Source: Candidatus Eisenbergiella merdavium (lineage in GTDB: Bacteria; Bacillota; Clostridia; Lachnospirales; Lachnospiraceae). From it: a stretch of 64,000 nt of DNA. The stretch is taken from contig DWWS01000027.1 in NCBI GenBank assembly GCA_019119595.1, positions 1-64,000 on the forward strand, read 5' to 3'. Below the pieces are notes generated by a model. It searched no databases, had not been told where the DNA came from, and worked only from the letters and a program-made list of their open reading frames with translations. The translations under genes and the position numbers were made by a program. How positions within the stretch are numbered: the first letter of the stretch is position 1; each line of letters begins with the position of its first letter. Shown here piece by piece: positions 50,490 to 58,604 of the stretch.

Positions 50490-51518
50490 TCAGACCTTCG
50501 CCGACCAGACATGCTTTTCCTTCGCGGTTTCTCTGGTGTTCTGCGCCATCACGCCCACCAGCGCATGGGGCACATAGGGCTCCTCCAGGTACGCCGTTTC
50601 CTCCGGCGTCAGATGAAGCTGCGCCGCTTTTGCCGCTCCCTCGATATGGGAAAGCTTCGTCGCGCCAACAACGGGAGCCGTCACCTTCTGAAGAAGCCAG
50701 GCCAGGGATACCTCCGTCATGGTGACGCCGTGCTTTTCTGCAACCTCCGCCACGCGGCGGATGATGAGCTCGTCCTGTTCCTGCGTAGCTCCGTATTTCA
50801 GGCGGGCGTAGCTGTCCTGCTCATACCGCTTCGTGGTTTCTCCGGGATGCCGGGACAGCCGCCCTCCCGCAAGGGCGCTGTATGGCGTCATCGCGATCTG
50901 ATCCTCGGCGCACAGCCTTGCCATTTCCCGCTCCTCTTCCCGGAAGATCAGGTTATAATGCCCCTGCACAGAAACAAAGCGCGGAAAGCCCTCCTTCTCC
51001 GCCAGCGCGTTCGCCTTCGCGAGCTGCCAGGCAAAGCAGTTGGAAATACCGATGTAGCGGACCTTTCCTGCCTTCACCGCACGGCTTAAGCCCTCCATGA
51101 TATCGTACAGCGGGGTCTGATAATCCCACATGTGATAAATATAAAGATCCACATGATCCAGTCCCAGGTTCTCAAGGCTCTTATCCAGCATCCGTTCGAT
51201 ATGCCGCTGCCCGGTGATCCCGGCCTCGATCTCCTCCTGTGTCCGGGGCAGAAATTTGGTGGCCACCACCACATCCTCCCGTCTGGTAAAATCCCGCAGG
51301 GCGCGGCCCACATACTGCTCGCTGGTGCCGTTCTGGTAGGAAATGGCCGTATCAAAAAAATTGATGCCAAGCTCCAGCCCTCTTTTTATGATCTCGCGGG
51401 AACGGGCCTCGTCCACCGTCCAGGTATGCTGCCCGTTTCCGGCCTCTCCAAAGCCCATGCAGCCCATGCAGATGCGGGATACCCGCAGCTCTGATCTCCC
51501 AAACTTCGTATATTCCAT
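50490..51518 (-). CDS. aldo/keto reductase
   Basis: A 342-residue NADPH-dependent reductase. Motifs: MGFGEAGN near the N-terminus, INFFDTAISYQNGTSEQYVGRAL with catalytic Asp and Tyr, VVVATKF with Lys, LYIYHMWDYQTP with His, and a NADP-binding PVVGATK near the C-terminus. ATG 51518 has AAAGGAGA seven bases upstream; the longer frame has no support. It is followed on the same strand by GH105 and preceded by a LysR gene, which may regulate it. The natural carbonyl substrate is unknown. Confidence 0.9.
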   Translation of the reverse strand: MEYTKFGRSELRVSRICMGCMGFGEAGNGQHTWTVDEARSREIIKRGLELGINFFDTAISYQNGTSEQYVGRALRDFTRREDVVVATKFLPRTQEEIEAGITGQRHIERMLDKSLENLGLDHVDLYIYHMWDYQTPLYDIMEGLSRAVKAGKVRYIGISNCFAWQLAKANALAEKEGFPRFVSVQGHYNLIFREEEREMARLCAEDQIAMTPYSALAGGRLSRHPGETTKRYEQDSYARLKYGATQEQDELIIRRVAEVAEKHGVTMTEVSLAWLLQKVTAPVVGATKLSHIEGAAKAAQLHLTPEETAYLEEPYVPHALVGVMAQNTRETAKEKHVWSAKV

Positions 51519-51612
51519 CTGATTCTCTCCTTTCCATAACGTCGTGCAAAAAAGGCGCCCCCTTACCGGAACACCTTCATTGTAACGCACTTTATCTTTT
51601 TTTGTAAAATGC

Positions 51613-52500
51613 TTATCTCTTATTCTCAGGAATAGCCCTGAGGCATTGTGAGGCGAACTCGATGAAGGCCGCGGTCGCTGGGGAAAAAACGGAGTCCTTT
51701 TTCCAGACCAGAGCCGTGCGCGACTCAACGACGGGGAACAGGGGAATAAACTGGAGATTGTCATAGGTGCAGTTTAAACGGATACAAAGCACCGCGCCCA
51801 TCCCGCTCTCCACCAGCATGGCTTCGTTGTAAAGCAGGTTGCCCACCGCCGCGATCTCCAGCCTGTCGTTCAGCCCGCCGAGCCAGCCCGCAAGCTCGCC
51901 CCCGATGTCGCGGGATGCCGTGACCAGAGGAATGTCCAGAAGATCCTCGGCCCGGATACTCTCCCTCCCCGCCAGGGGCGAATCCTTCCGCACCAGGACA
52001 CCCCACTCCTCCTTCATCCGCATGGAAACGAAATCGTATTTCCGGATATCCACCGGCTCTCCCATCACGCCAAGATCCAGGTGGCCACGCTCGATATAAT
52101 CCTGAATGTTGTCCGCGTTCCCGCTGTAGATCCGAAACTGCACCAGCGGATGCTTCTTACGGAATTCCACCATGATCCCGGCAAGCTCGCTGGTGCTGCG
52201 AAACTCCCCGCTTCCGATCATGATCTCCCCGGCAAGCTCCGTTTCCTTATGCAGAAAATCGCGCCTTGTTTTCTCCGCAAGGGAAAGCAGCTCCTGGGCC
52301 CGACGTTTTAACAGCAGGCCATCTTCCGTCAGCACGATATTTCGATTGCTCCTGAGAAAAAGCTTCACCCCGAGCTCTTCCTCCAGCTGCATCATCTGGC
52401 GGGACAGCGCTGGCTGGCTGACGTGGAGCATCTGCGCCGCCTTTGTTATATTTTCCTCTCTGGCAATCGCCAGGAAATAGTTTAATACGCGTAATTCCAT
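51613..52500 (-). CDS. LysR family transcriptional regulator
   Basis: A 295-residue LysR-type regulator. The winged helix-turn-helix is residues 1-60 (ITKAAQMLHVSQPALSRQMMQLEEELGVKLF) and the effector-binding domain follows from about 90. It is upstream of the aldo/keto reductase on the same strand with a 94-base gap, so it may activate it or its own operon. The AKR remnant of the same strand lies just upstream. Confidence 0.92.
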   Translation of the reverse strand: MELRVLNYFLAIAREENITKAAQMLHVSQPALSRQMMQLEEELGVKLFLRSNRNIVLTEDGLLLKRRAQELLSLAEKTRRDFLHKETELAGEIMIGSGEFRSTSELAGIMVEFRKKHPLVQFRIYSGNADNIQDYIERGHLDLGVMGEPVDIRKYDFVSMRMKEEWGVLVRKDSPLAGRESIRAEDLLDIPLVTASRDIGGELAGWLGGLNDRLEIAAVGNLLYNEAMLVESGMGAVLCIRLNCTYDNLQFIPLFPVVESRTALVWKKDSVFSPATAAFIEFASQCLRAIPENKR

Positions 52501-52533
52501 GTTTTTACTCCCGCCGCTTTCTCACGATCCGGT

Positions 52534-52848
52534 TCATCGTCCAAAATATGCCGCGATCTCCTGCATCCGCGCGGACTGCGCTACCGAAAACGGGCAGCGG
52601 CTGTCGCAATGGCCGCACTGCACGCAGTCGCCGGCGTGAAGTCCAAGGCCCTGATAATGCTCCGCCGCCATGGCGTCGGCGGGGCTGAAGGAGCCGAGGA
52701 CAGAATAACCCCGTTCTTCCTCCGGAGCATCAAAAAAGCCCAGCAGCTGCTCCACCTGTTTTACGTTGCTCATGCCCGGAAGCACAGTCAGGCCCCCGGA
52801 CGGTCAAGCGCATACTGCATGCACTGATACTGGGTCAGCGCCTTCCCA
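52534..52848 (-). pseudogene. aldo/keto reductase remnant with ferredoxin-like C-terminus
   Basis: Only the C-terminal quarter survives. The reading frame TVLPGMSNVKQVEQLL to the end carries CVQCGHCDSRCP, a 4Fe-4S motif seen at the C-terminus of one group of aldo/keto reductases. Just upstream ALTQYQCMQYALDRPG continues the homology in a different frame, so a one-base shift near 52788 separates them, and the N-terminal barrel is missing. It is a decayed gene. Confidence 0.8.
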
Positions 52849-53186
52849 TATCAGCCAAATCCCTGTTGATTACTTTCTCCTGCTCTCGTAAAGGTGCATT
52901 ATCTCTTTTTCTGGCTGGGATACTATCCGTACCTTTCTGCTTTATTCATATACCATGTATCCGACTATGTATTGATAGTGTACCACAGACAAGACGCTTT
53001 TTCCACAAGAAAATAAAAAACTTCTTTGAACCAAATCACATTCATCTGACTGTCCGTATCCTTCTCAAACTGCTCACACTTAATCAGCGCTCTGTTGCCA
53101 GGATAATTCCGGCGAATGACAAAAAGGCAAAAAATAACAACTGGCAGAGAACCAAATCTCCACCAGCCGTCATTCATTTCCATTAA
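52849..53186. other. AT-rich gap at the edge of the accessory island
   Basis: No gene, promoter or repeat that I can support is seen. The composition turns AT-rich at about 52860, marking the left boundary of the toxin-antitoxin island. Confidence 0.4.
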
Positions 53187-54215
53187 TTAAATTTGCAGGC
53201 TTTCTGTATATTTAAACTGAATGACATCCCTGGGGGCAGTTTCAATATATGCCTGCTCTTTATGCATAAATGCAATAATGTCATTTTTACTCATTTTACC
53301 CAGTTTATCTATGACTAAATCCAGTATTTCCTTATCATCTTTTGATAATGCTGAAAACTTGCATTCTCCACTTAAGGCGAAATGATAAGCATTTGTTTCG
53401 TCCATATCAACTTCCTCGCAAGGAACATCCTTTAAGTCAATGATTGAATTATGCCCTACAGGAACTGCTCCCATTGGTAGTGCCTGATAAACCAATCCTG
53501 TAATTGCACGTCCTCTTCTTTTATAAGCCAACGCATCTGCATACCACATAAGCTTCATCAACTTGACTTTGTAAAGACTTGTAACTTTAGAAGAAACAGC
53601 AAAATATCTTATCACATCAACAACCTTATCAAGTGAAAGCGGAGTATTCCCATGAAACATCTTATTACCCTGAAATCTTGCATAACTTGCCTCAATAGCT
53701 TTTCTCAAATATGCATCTTGATCCTCTTCAAATAATGAAGTTGCTGCCTCCATATATTTTTGATAAGATTCAGCTGATAAGCTGTCTTTTGCATCATTTA
53801 GTAAAGACAAGAACCATTCTGGATCCTGATCAATTTTCTTTAAAATTGTGTCATGAGCTTTATCTTGAACCTGATGGCTCTCATATCTGGTAATGGTTTT
53901 ACCGCCCCACCCAAGCAATACGCATAAATCACTCTGGCTAATACCATATTTTGCTCTTATTCCGCTTATCTGAGTTGATGTCAAAAGACCCTTCTTTTCT
54001 CTATATGAATCCTTCATTCTGGTATCATTATCCTGCATCTGTTTTTCATCCATATACAGTTCTTTTGCCAAATCGCAATACAAATAACAGGCTTCATAAT
54101 CTACTTCTGTATTCTTAAAAGTGGCCTTATCCATAACAAGAACTGTTTTCACTTCATGTTCTTCCATGCAACATGTACAAAGCCTTTTTTCACTTTTCAG
54201 AATCTTCATATCCAT
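53187..54215 (-). CDS. Panacea-domain (PanA/DUF4065) antitoxin with zinc finger and HTH
   Basis: A 342-residue three-part antitoxin. Residues 10-50 have a Cys cluster (CTCC and CYLYC) of the MqsA zinc-binding type. Residues 80-125 form an Xre-type helix-turn-helix (ISGIRAKYGISQSDLCVLLG). Residues 190-310 are the Panacea domain (VTSLYKVKLMKLMWYADALAYKRRG, LPMGAVPVGH), known to neutralise many different toxins. It overlaps the upstream gene by ten bases, an arrangement of toxin first, antitoxin second. AT-rich codon use fits recent acquisition. The HTH probably binds the palindrome at the operon promoter. Confidence 0.82.
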   Translation of the reverse strand: MDMKILKSEKRLCTCCMEEHEVKTVLVMDKATFKNTEVDYEACYLYCDLAKELYMDEKQMQDNDTRMKDSYREKKGLLTSTQISGIRAKYGISQSDLCVLLGWGGKTITRYESHQVQDKAHDTILKKIDQDPEWFLSLLNDAKDSLSAESYQKYMEAATSLFEEDQDAYLRKAIEASYARFQGNKMFHGNTPLSLDKVVDVIRYFAVSSKVTSLYKVKLMKLMWYADALAYKRRGRAITGLVYQALPMGAVPVGHNSIIDLKDVPCEEVDMDETNAYHFALSGECKFSALSKDDKEILDLVIDKLGKMSKNDIIAFMHKEQAYIETAPRDVIQFKYTESLQI

Positions 54216-54667
54216 GAAAACACCCCCTGATTCTTTTTATAAGGAAATATTTCTGGTGTAAATGCCTTTTCAGCAAAATGAAATGACATAACAAAAGTAG
54301 TTGTGTTTCCATACATTCCTAAAAGTTCCACTCTTATTTTAATATATACGTCATCTGTACCGTTATATACCTTACCAAATTCTCTCATTTCACTTCTTTT
54401 GGGAAATCTAATGTCTTTTACTGTCTGCATATAGTCTTCCACAGATAGTGTCAGTAATTCGCGTTTTAAGGCATCAACAGGATTTTCATCAGGAAATAAT
54501 ATATTAACAGTGTATTGGTTAGTATATTTTTCATCGCGCTTTTCATCAACGAGGCGCTTTACTTGAAAATCAATCTTAGCCCCATTATTGAGTGCAAATT
54601 TTAAATCCTGAATATATGCTTTTACTTCAATTTCACTCTCTATACGTGATTTTGTTTCTTCAGTCAA
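54206..54667 (-). CDS. putative toxin of the Panacea system
   Basis: A 153-residue protein I do not recognise. It is rich in charged residues, with predicted beta strands (KVYNGTDDVYIKIRVELLGMYG, TTTFVMSFHFAEKAFTPEIFP) and no membrane segment. Its start is a TTG at 54667 behind AAGG, as the longer alternatives are missing. Because it lies directly upstream of, and overlaps, a Panacea antitoxin gene, it is the probable toxin partner. It does not show a RelA/SpoT, Fic or MqsR signature that I can identify, so its target is unknown. Confidence 0.6.
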   Translation of the reverse strand: MTEETKSRIESEIEVKAYIQDLKFALNNGAKIDFQVKRLVDEKRDEKYTNQYTVNILFPDENPVDALKRELLTLSVEDYMQTVKDIRFPKRSEMREFGKVYNGTDDVYIKIRVELLGMYGNTTTFVMSFHFAEKAFTPEIFPYKKNQGVFSWI

Positions 54668-54686
54668 TTTCTCGCCTTTCTTTATC

Positions 54687-54733
54687 GTATCAATTGATAC
54701 CTATACAATACATCCAATTTGTCGACTTGTCAA
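54687..54733 (-). promoter_or_regulatory. promoter and palindromic operator of the Panacea locus
   Basis: Minus strand: TTGACA (54728-54733), 17-bp spacer, TATTGT (54705-54710), followed near the expected start by the perfect 14-bp palindrome GTATCAATTGATAC (54687-54700). This is a classic place for antitoxin autorepression. Confidence 0.75.
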
Positions 54734-54838
54734 CCTCATACCCCATCTTCCATTTCGCGATTTTGCACAGAAGAGGTGGCACCGGTCCTGGAACCTAAGA
54801 CCTGTAGAGATTCAAATTCCCCTATTTTGGGGAAATCT

Positions 54839-54871
54839 TACATAGTCTTATGTATCAATCTGTGCTATACT
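54839..54871 (+). promoter_or_regulatory. promoter/operator of the small RHH gene
   Basis: TACATA-GTCT-TATGTA inverted repeat (54839-54854) precedes an extended -10 TGCTATACT (TATACT at 54866-54871). A TTCCCC/GGGGAA pairing lies upstream. Confidence 0.5.
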
Positions 54872-54912
54872 TTTTACAGGCATATCTGACAATACACATG
54901 CTGGAGGCTGTC

Positions 54913-55152
54913 ATGAGTAAAGAGAAAAATGGTTCCTATAAGGGCTTAACCGAAGCTCGTCGAAGAGCGAACAAAAAATATAATGATCGTTTCGTTGAAA
55001 TCAAGGTTCGTGTCACCCCAGAGAAGCGTGCCATCATTAAAGACCACGCAGAAAAGATGGGTGAAAGTGCCACTGCCTTTATCAATAGAGCAATCGATGA
55101 AGCCATGAAACGCGATCGGGAATCAAATCCCGAAACACAAAAAATCCGATGA
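54913..55152 (+). CDS. small ribbon-helix-helix (Arc-type) DNA-binding protein
   Basis: A 79-residue basic protein with the RHH pattern: strand FVEIKVRVTPEKRAI, then helices KDHAEKMGESATAFINRAIDEAMKRD. ATG 54913 has GGAGG five bases upstream. Such proteins are often antitoxins or mobile-element regulators. No partner gene follows; a terminator is next. It may be the surviving half of a toxin-antitoxin pair or the regulator of the island. Confidence 0.8.
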   Translation: MSKEKNGSYKGLTEARRRANKKYNDRFVEIKVRVTPEKRAIIKDHAEKMGESATAFINRAIDEAMKRDRESNPETQKIR

Positions 55153-55192
55153 TGTATGGATACATTTCCACACATCACCGGATGATTTTTTC
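55138..55192 (+). terminator. terminator of the RHH gene
   Basis: Arms AAAATCCGATGATGT and ACATCACCGGATGATTTT with small mismatches, followed by a T-run. Confidence 0.8.
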
Positions 55193-55293
55193 TCTCATGA
55201 GTAGTCTCCGTTGTGTAATTTTCTATATGATCATAGCAGCAACAAGGCTCCCCATCTGCATGTTTTTCATTAATTTTCTCACACAGGTGTCAT

Positions 55294-55750
55294 TCATTTT
55301 TTGATAAGAAGCAGCTCCCGCATCCCGTCCATCCCTTTTTCCCGGCAGAATTCCGTAAAACCCCGGAAGCATTCATCCTGCAGTTTATCCTTGTGGTAGG
55401 CCAGCACAAACTGTCTGCCGAAGAGCTTTTCCCTTACGCTGATCTGAACCAGCCTTCCCTCCCGCAGCTCTTCCTGTACCAGGAAGCGGGATCCATTCCA
55501 GATATTGGGACAGTTTTCCCGCCTTAACCACCGCAAGATCCAGCCGGGCGTTCAGCAGACGCTTTTCCAGAGACCTGCTGTTACCCACCTCCACGCTGAA
55601 CTCGATCCCAAGCTCCCTTCGGCAGGCGGCGGTCATCGGGTAGGCCAGACAGCTCCCGATCGTCGTGCATACCCCGAGTCTCAGGGTATTCCTGCACTCC
55701 GCTCCTTCCATCCTTTTCCTGAGCTGCTGCGCGCTTTTTATATTTTTCAA
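55294..55750 (-). pseudogene. LysR-family regulator remnant
   Basis: The effector-binding domain of a LysR regulator is split between two frames: NTLRLGVCTTIGSCLAY to ARLDLAVVKAG in the upstream part and QEELREGRLVQISVREKLFGRQFVLAYHK in the downstream part, a shift near 55500. The N-terminal DNA-binding half is missing. The gene is dead. Confidence 0.82.
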
Positions 55751-55837
55751 TGATCTTTTTCTGTGTTAGGCTTGATATACAGATCTGTACGAAGAAGCAT
55801 GAGAAAGCATAAAAGAACATTTCAAACGGAGGTTTTT

Positions 55838-56592
55838 ATGGAAAAATGATGATTCTTGTTGTGGACGGCTGCGCGCCGGAGTATCTGACCGAGGAGACGG
55901 CTCCGGATCTTTTCCGTCTGGCCCGGGAGAATGGCTTCGCTAAAATCGTGGAAAGCCAGATGCCTTCCGTCACCAATGTAAACCATGCCTGCATCCTTTC
56001 CGGGCTCTGCCCGAAGGATACCGGGGTTGTGGGAAATTATTACTATGATCCGGCTACCGGCGGAGAGGGCTTTATAGAAGAGCGCGGATTCATGCAGGCC
56101 GAAACCATTCTTCAGGCATATCGGAAGGCCGGCGGAAGCACTGCGCTTTTCACCGTCAAGGGAAAGGTTCTCGGCGTATACGGCGAGGGGGCGGATATCG
56201 GGCTCAGTGCCCAGGATCCGGATGAAGAGCTGGTAAAAGCCCTCAGCCTTCCCCCCGCTCCCCCCATCCACTCCGCCCGGAGCACGGAATGGATTCTGCA
56301 GGCGGCCCTTTCCTGCATGGAAAAATACTCCCCGGATCTTATGTACTGCACCAATAATGATTTCATTTTTCATCACTACGCGCCCGGAACGCCGCAGGCG
56401 AAGCAGCAGATCGCCTATGTCAACGAATATGTACGCAGGATCCATGAGCTGGAGCCGCAACGGCAGATTTATATTACGGCGGATCCCCCTTCTTGCTATC
56501 CATTCGCAGGCGGACGAAAGCCAGTACCGGTACAGCAAGGATATTGCCGCCATCGCTCTGCGCCGCATCTGATACAGGAGGAAGCACCATGA
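55838..56592 (+). pseudogene. remnant of an alkaline phosphatase-type (phosphonoacetate hydrolase-like) gene
   Basis: The product MMILVVDGCAPEYLTEE... with MPSVTNVNHACILSGLCPKDTGVVGNYYYD and LMYCTNNDFIFHHYAPGTPQAKQQ resembles phosphonoacetate hydrolase and related phosphodiesterases. The original start is ATG 55838 behind GGAGG, but it runs into a stop after two codons, as if one A were lost from the run at 55842-55846. After TAD near 56488 the frame changes again and a different C-terminus (SKDIAAIALRRI) of another gene follows, suggesting an internal deletion. A short 20-codon fragment begins at 56589. The divergent LysR remnant probably controlled it. Confidence 0.78.
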
Positions 56593-56705
56593 AAAAAATC
56601 ACGAAAAAAAGAAAGGGCTGCCGCCATTTTCTTTCCTGTTCTCATAAATAAGTTTTCCCCGCAACATTCCGGAAAGCTCATGCGCCTCTTTAACCGGCGG
56701 CGGAC

Positions 56706-57187
56706 TTACAGGTTCATCCCCTCAACCCAGGAGGAAACCTCCTGCGCGGACGCTGCGCCGCTCAGCCTCTTTCCGGGCAGCACCCTTGCCGCCGGACAGC
56801 TTTTCTGCAGAATGGAGGCCGTTTTCCCCATTCCGCTGCCGCCGGAGGTAGCAAAGGGAACCACCGTTTTGCCGGAAAGATCATAGCTCTCCAAAAAAGT
56901 CTGAACGATCCGGGGCGCTTCGTACCACCAGATAGGAAAACCAATGAATACCACATCATACCGGGCCATATCCTCCACAGCGCCCGCGATGGCCGGCCGG
57001 GACGCCTTGTCGTTCATCTCCCTGCTGCTCCGGCTCTGCCGGTCGTTCCAGTCCAGATCCGCATCGGTATAAGAAACGGCGGGCCTGATCTCATACAGCT
57101 CTCCTCCGACCCCGCCTGCGCCAGTGTGTCCGCCAGCCGTGCGGTCACGCCGCTGGCAGAAAAATACGCGACTAAAATTTTGCTCAT
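56706..57187 (-). pseudogene. flavodoxin-like gene with a single-base frameshift
   Basis: Reading MSKILVAYFSASGVTARLADTLAQA from ATG 57187 (GGAGGA upstream) ends prematurely. In the next frame GGELYEIRPAVSYTDADLDW to MARYDVVFIGFPIWWYEAPRIVQTFLESYDL and TSGGSGMGKTASIL completes a standard flavodoxin fold. The shift lies at the C-run 57110-57113 and is repaired by one additional base. Either a homopolymer sequencing error or a fresh mutation; apart from it the gene is intact. Confidence 0.82.
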
Positions 57188-57221
57188 GCTCTCTTCCTCC
57201 GTTTCGTTTTCATTCAGTATA

Positions 57222-57914
57222 TCACTTTTCCTGATGATTGGAATAAGAAATCTTCCGTTTCCTGTTATATACATACATTCCAAACGAAACAACAGCCATA
57301 AGCGCCATAAGCATTCCTGAGATCCAGAAGGCAGGAGAACCGGGATCTTTTATGCTTGCTCCAAAAATCGTAGACAACACAACGCCCGGCGTTGTTCCCA
57401 GGATGCCTCCTGCCAGGTAACAGGAAAAAGGAATTTTCACAGCGCCAAGATAAAGGCTTACGACATCCCCGGGCAGGAAACAGAACGTGCGCAAAAGAAA
57501 GGAAAGAAAAACAGGATTTTCTCTCTGGCCCGAACAAATATCCTTCAATTTCGGATATTTCTCTGACAGGCTGTCTATCAGGCCGGAGCCGGAAAAGCGT
57601 CCGATCCAATAAGGGATCATAAGGGTAACAGCCCGGCCCATAAAATTTACCAGCAAAGCCAGAGGCGTCCGGAACAGATGCCCCGTCGCGATCTGGAGGA
57701 CAGCGATCGGGAATACAAAGGACGCGCTTTTCAAAGCATATAAAAGCAGAATGACCACAGCCGCTGCAAGTGGAGATTCCGGCGTATAATCCAGAACCGT
57801 CTGTACGGTTATCTCTTTCCCGGATGCAAAAAGCAGAATGATCAATATGGCACAGACCGCCAACGGCAGGAATTTCAGAACCGTATGTGATTTTTTATGC
57901 TTATGAGGTTCCAT
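57222..57914 (-). CDS. TVP38/TMEM64 family membrane protein
   Basis: A 230-residue membrane protein with six hydrophobic helices in the DedA/VTT fold (FPIAVLQIATGHLFRTPLALLVNFMG, then FLLRTFCFLPGDVVSLYLGAVKIPF). The family is linked to lipid scrambling or small-molecule flux, roles not settled in bacteria. ATG 57914 has GGGGA eight bases upstream. It is divergent from the TetR gene, which may control it. Confidence 0.85.
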   Translation of the reverse strand: MEPHKHKKSHTVLKFLPLAVCAILIILLFASGKEITVQTVLDYTPESPLAAAVVILLLYALKSASFVFPIAVLQIATGHLFRTPLALLVNFMGRAVTLMIPYWIGRFSGSGLIDSLSEKYPKLKDICSGQRENPVFLSFLLRTFCFLPGDVVSLYLGAVKIPFSCYLAGGILGTTPGVVLSTIFGASIKDPGSPAFWISGMLMALMAVVSFGMYVYNRKRKISYSNHQEK

Positions 57915-57978
57915 AGAATCATTCCCCGTATATGATCGACCAGTCTCAAAAAATGAAAAAATGGAATATCTGCGTATA

Positions 57979-58007
57979 TTGAAAACAATGTCGGATTTTT
58001 GTATAAT
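57979..58007 (+). promoter_or_regulatory. promoter of the TetR gene
   Basis: TTGAAA, 17-bp spacer, TATAAT. Confidence 0.85.
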
Positions 58008-58037
58008 GACTCCAATATGATCTTGGAGGTAGCTTTT

Positions 58038-58604
58038 TTGAATCGGACGAAAAAAGCCATGAGCGACGTATTCTGGCAGCTTCTGGAGGAAAAACCCTAC
58101 AGCAAAATCACAGTGCAGAATATCGTAGAACGCTGCCAGGTAAACCGGAATACATTTTACTACCATTTTAAAGATATCCCTGATCTTGCCGAGTATTCCA
58201 TTAAGGCATGGACGGACCAGGTGATCCAGAACAACTGCGAATTTGGCACTCTCATAAGCTGTGTTACCCCTATCGCACAGGAGCTTATGAAGCGCAGGAC
58301 TGCGTTCATCCATATTTACCGTTCCGCCCATCGGGAAGCGGCGATCCGTTATCTGAATGAGATCAGTTCTTATATCGTGCAGTCATACATAGACACCGCG
58401 ATCCATAAAAACGGCCTCCCGTCAGAGAACAGCTCTATCGTTGCCAAAGTCTACAAATGTACCTTTGCCGGTATTATTCTGGACTGGCTGGATGCAGGAG
58501 CTTCTTATGACCTCCCCGATTTCTGTGAAAAGATGTGTGTCTCTTTCGCGGGGGCGGGCAAAAGGGCGCTCCTTGGCCAGTCAGAAGAATCCTGCGGCTG
58601 TTAG
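58038..58604 (+). CDS. TetR/AcrR family regulator
   Basis: A 188-residue regulator beginning at TTG 58038, chosen because GGAGGT lies seven bases upstream; ATGs further up lie between -10 and SD and lack sites. The DNA-binding domain (1-60) has ITVQNIVERCQVNRNTFYYHFKDI, a TetR-type helix-turn-helix of the DhaS-like group (TetR_C type). The effector domain is helical. It is divergent from the TVP38 gene and its last bases overlap the radical SAM gene on the other strand. Ligand unknown. Confidence 0.88.
   Translation: MNRTKKAMSDVFWQLLEEKPYSKITVQNIVERCQVNRNTFYYHFKDIPDLAEYSIKAWTDQVIQNNCEFGTLISCVTPIAQELMKRRTAFIHIYRSAHREAAIRYLNEISSYIVQSYIDTAIHKNGLPSENSSIVAKVYKCTFAGIILDWLDAGASYDLPDFCEKMCVSFAGAGKRALLGQSEESCGC

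Noticed and set aside
55822-56568. Minus-strand frame opposite the phosphatase-type remnant
   Set aside because: Antisense to a sequence with clear family motifs; no start signal.
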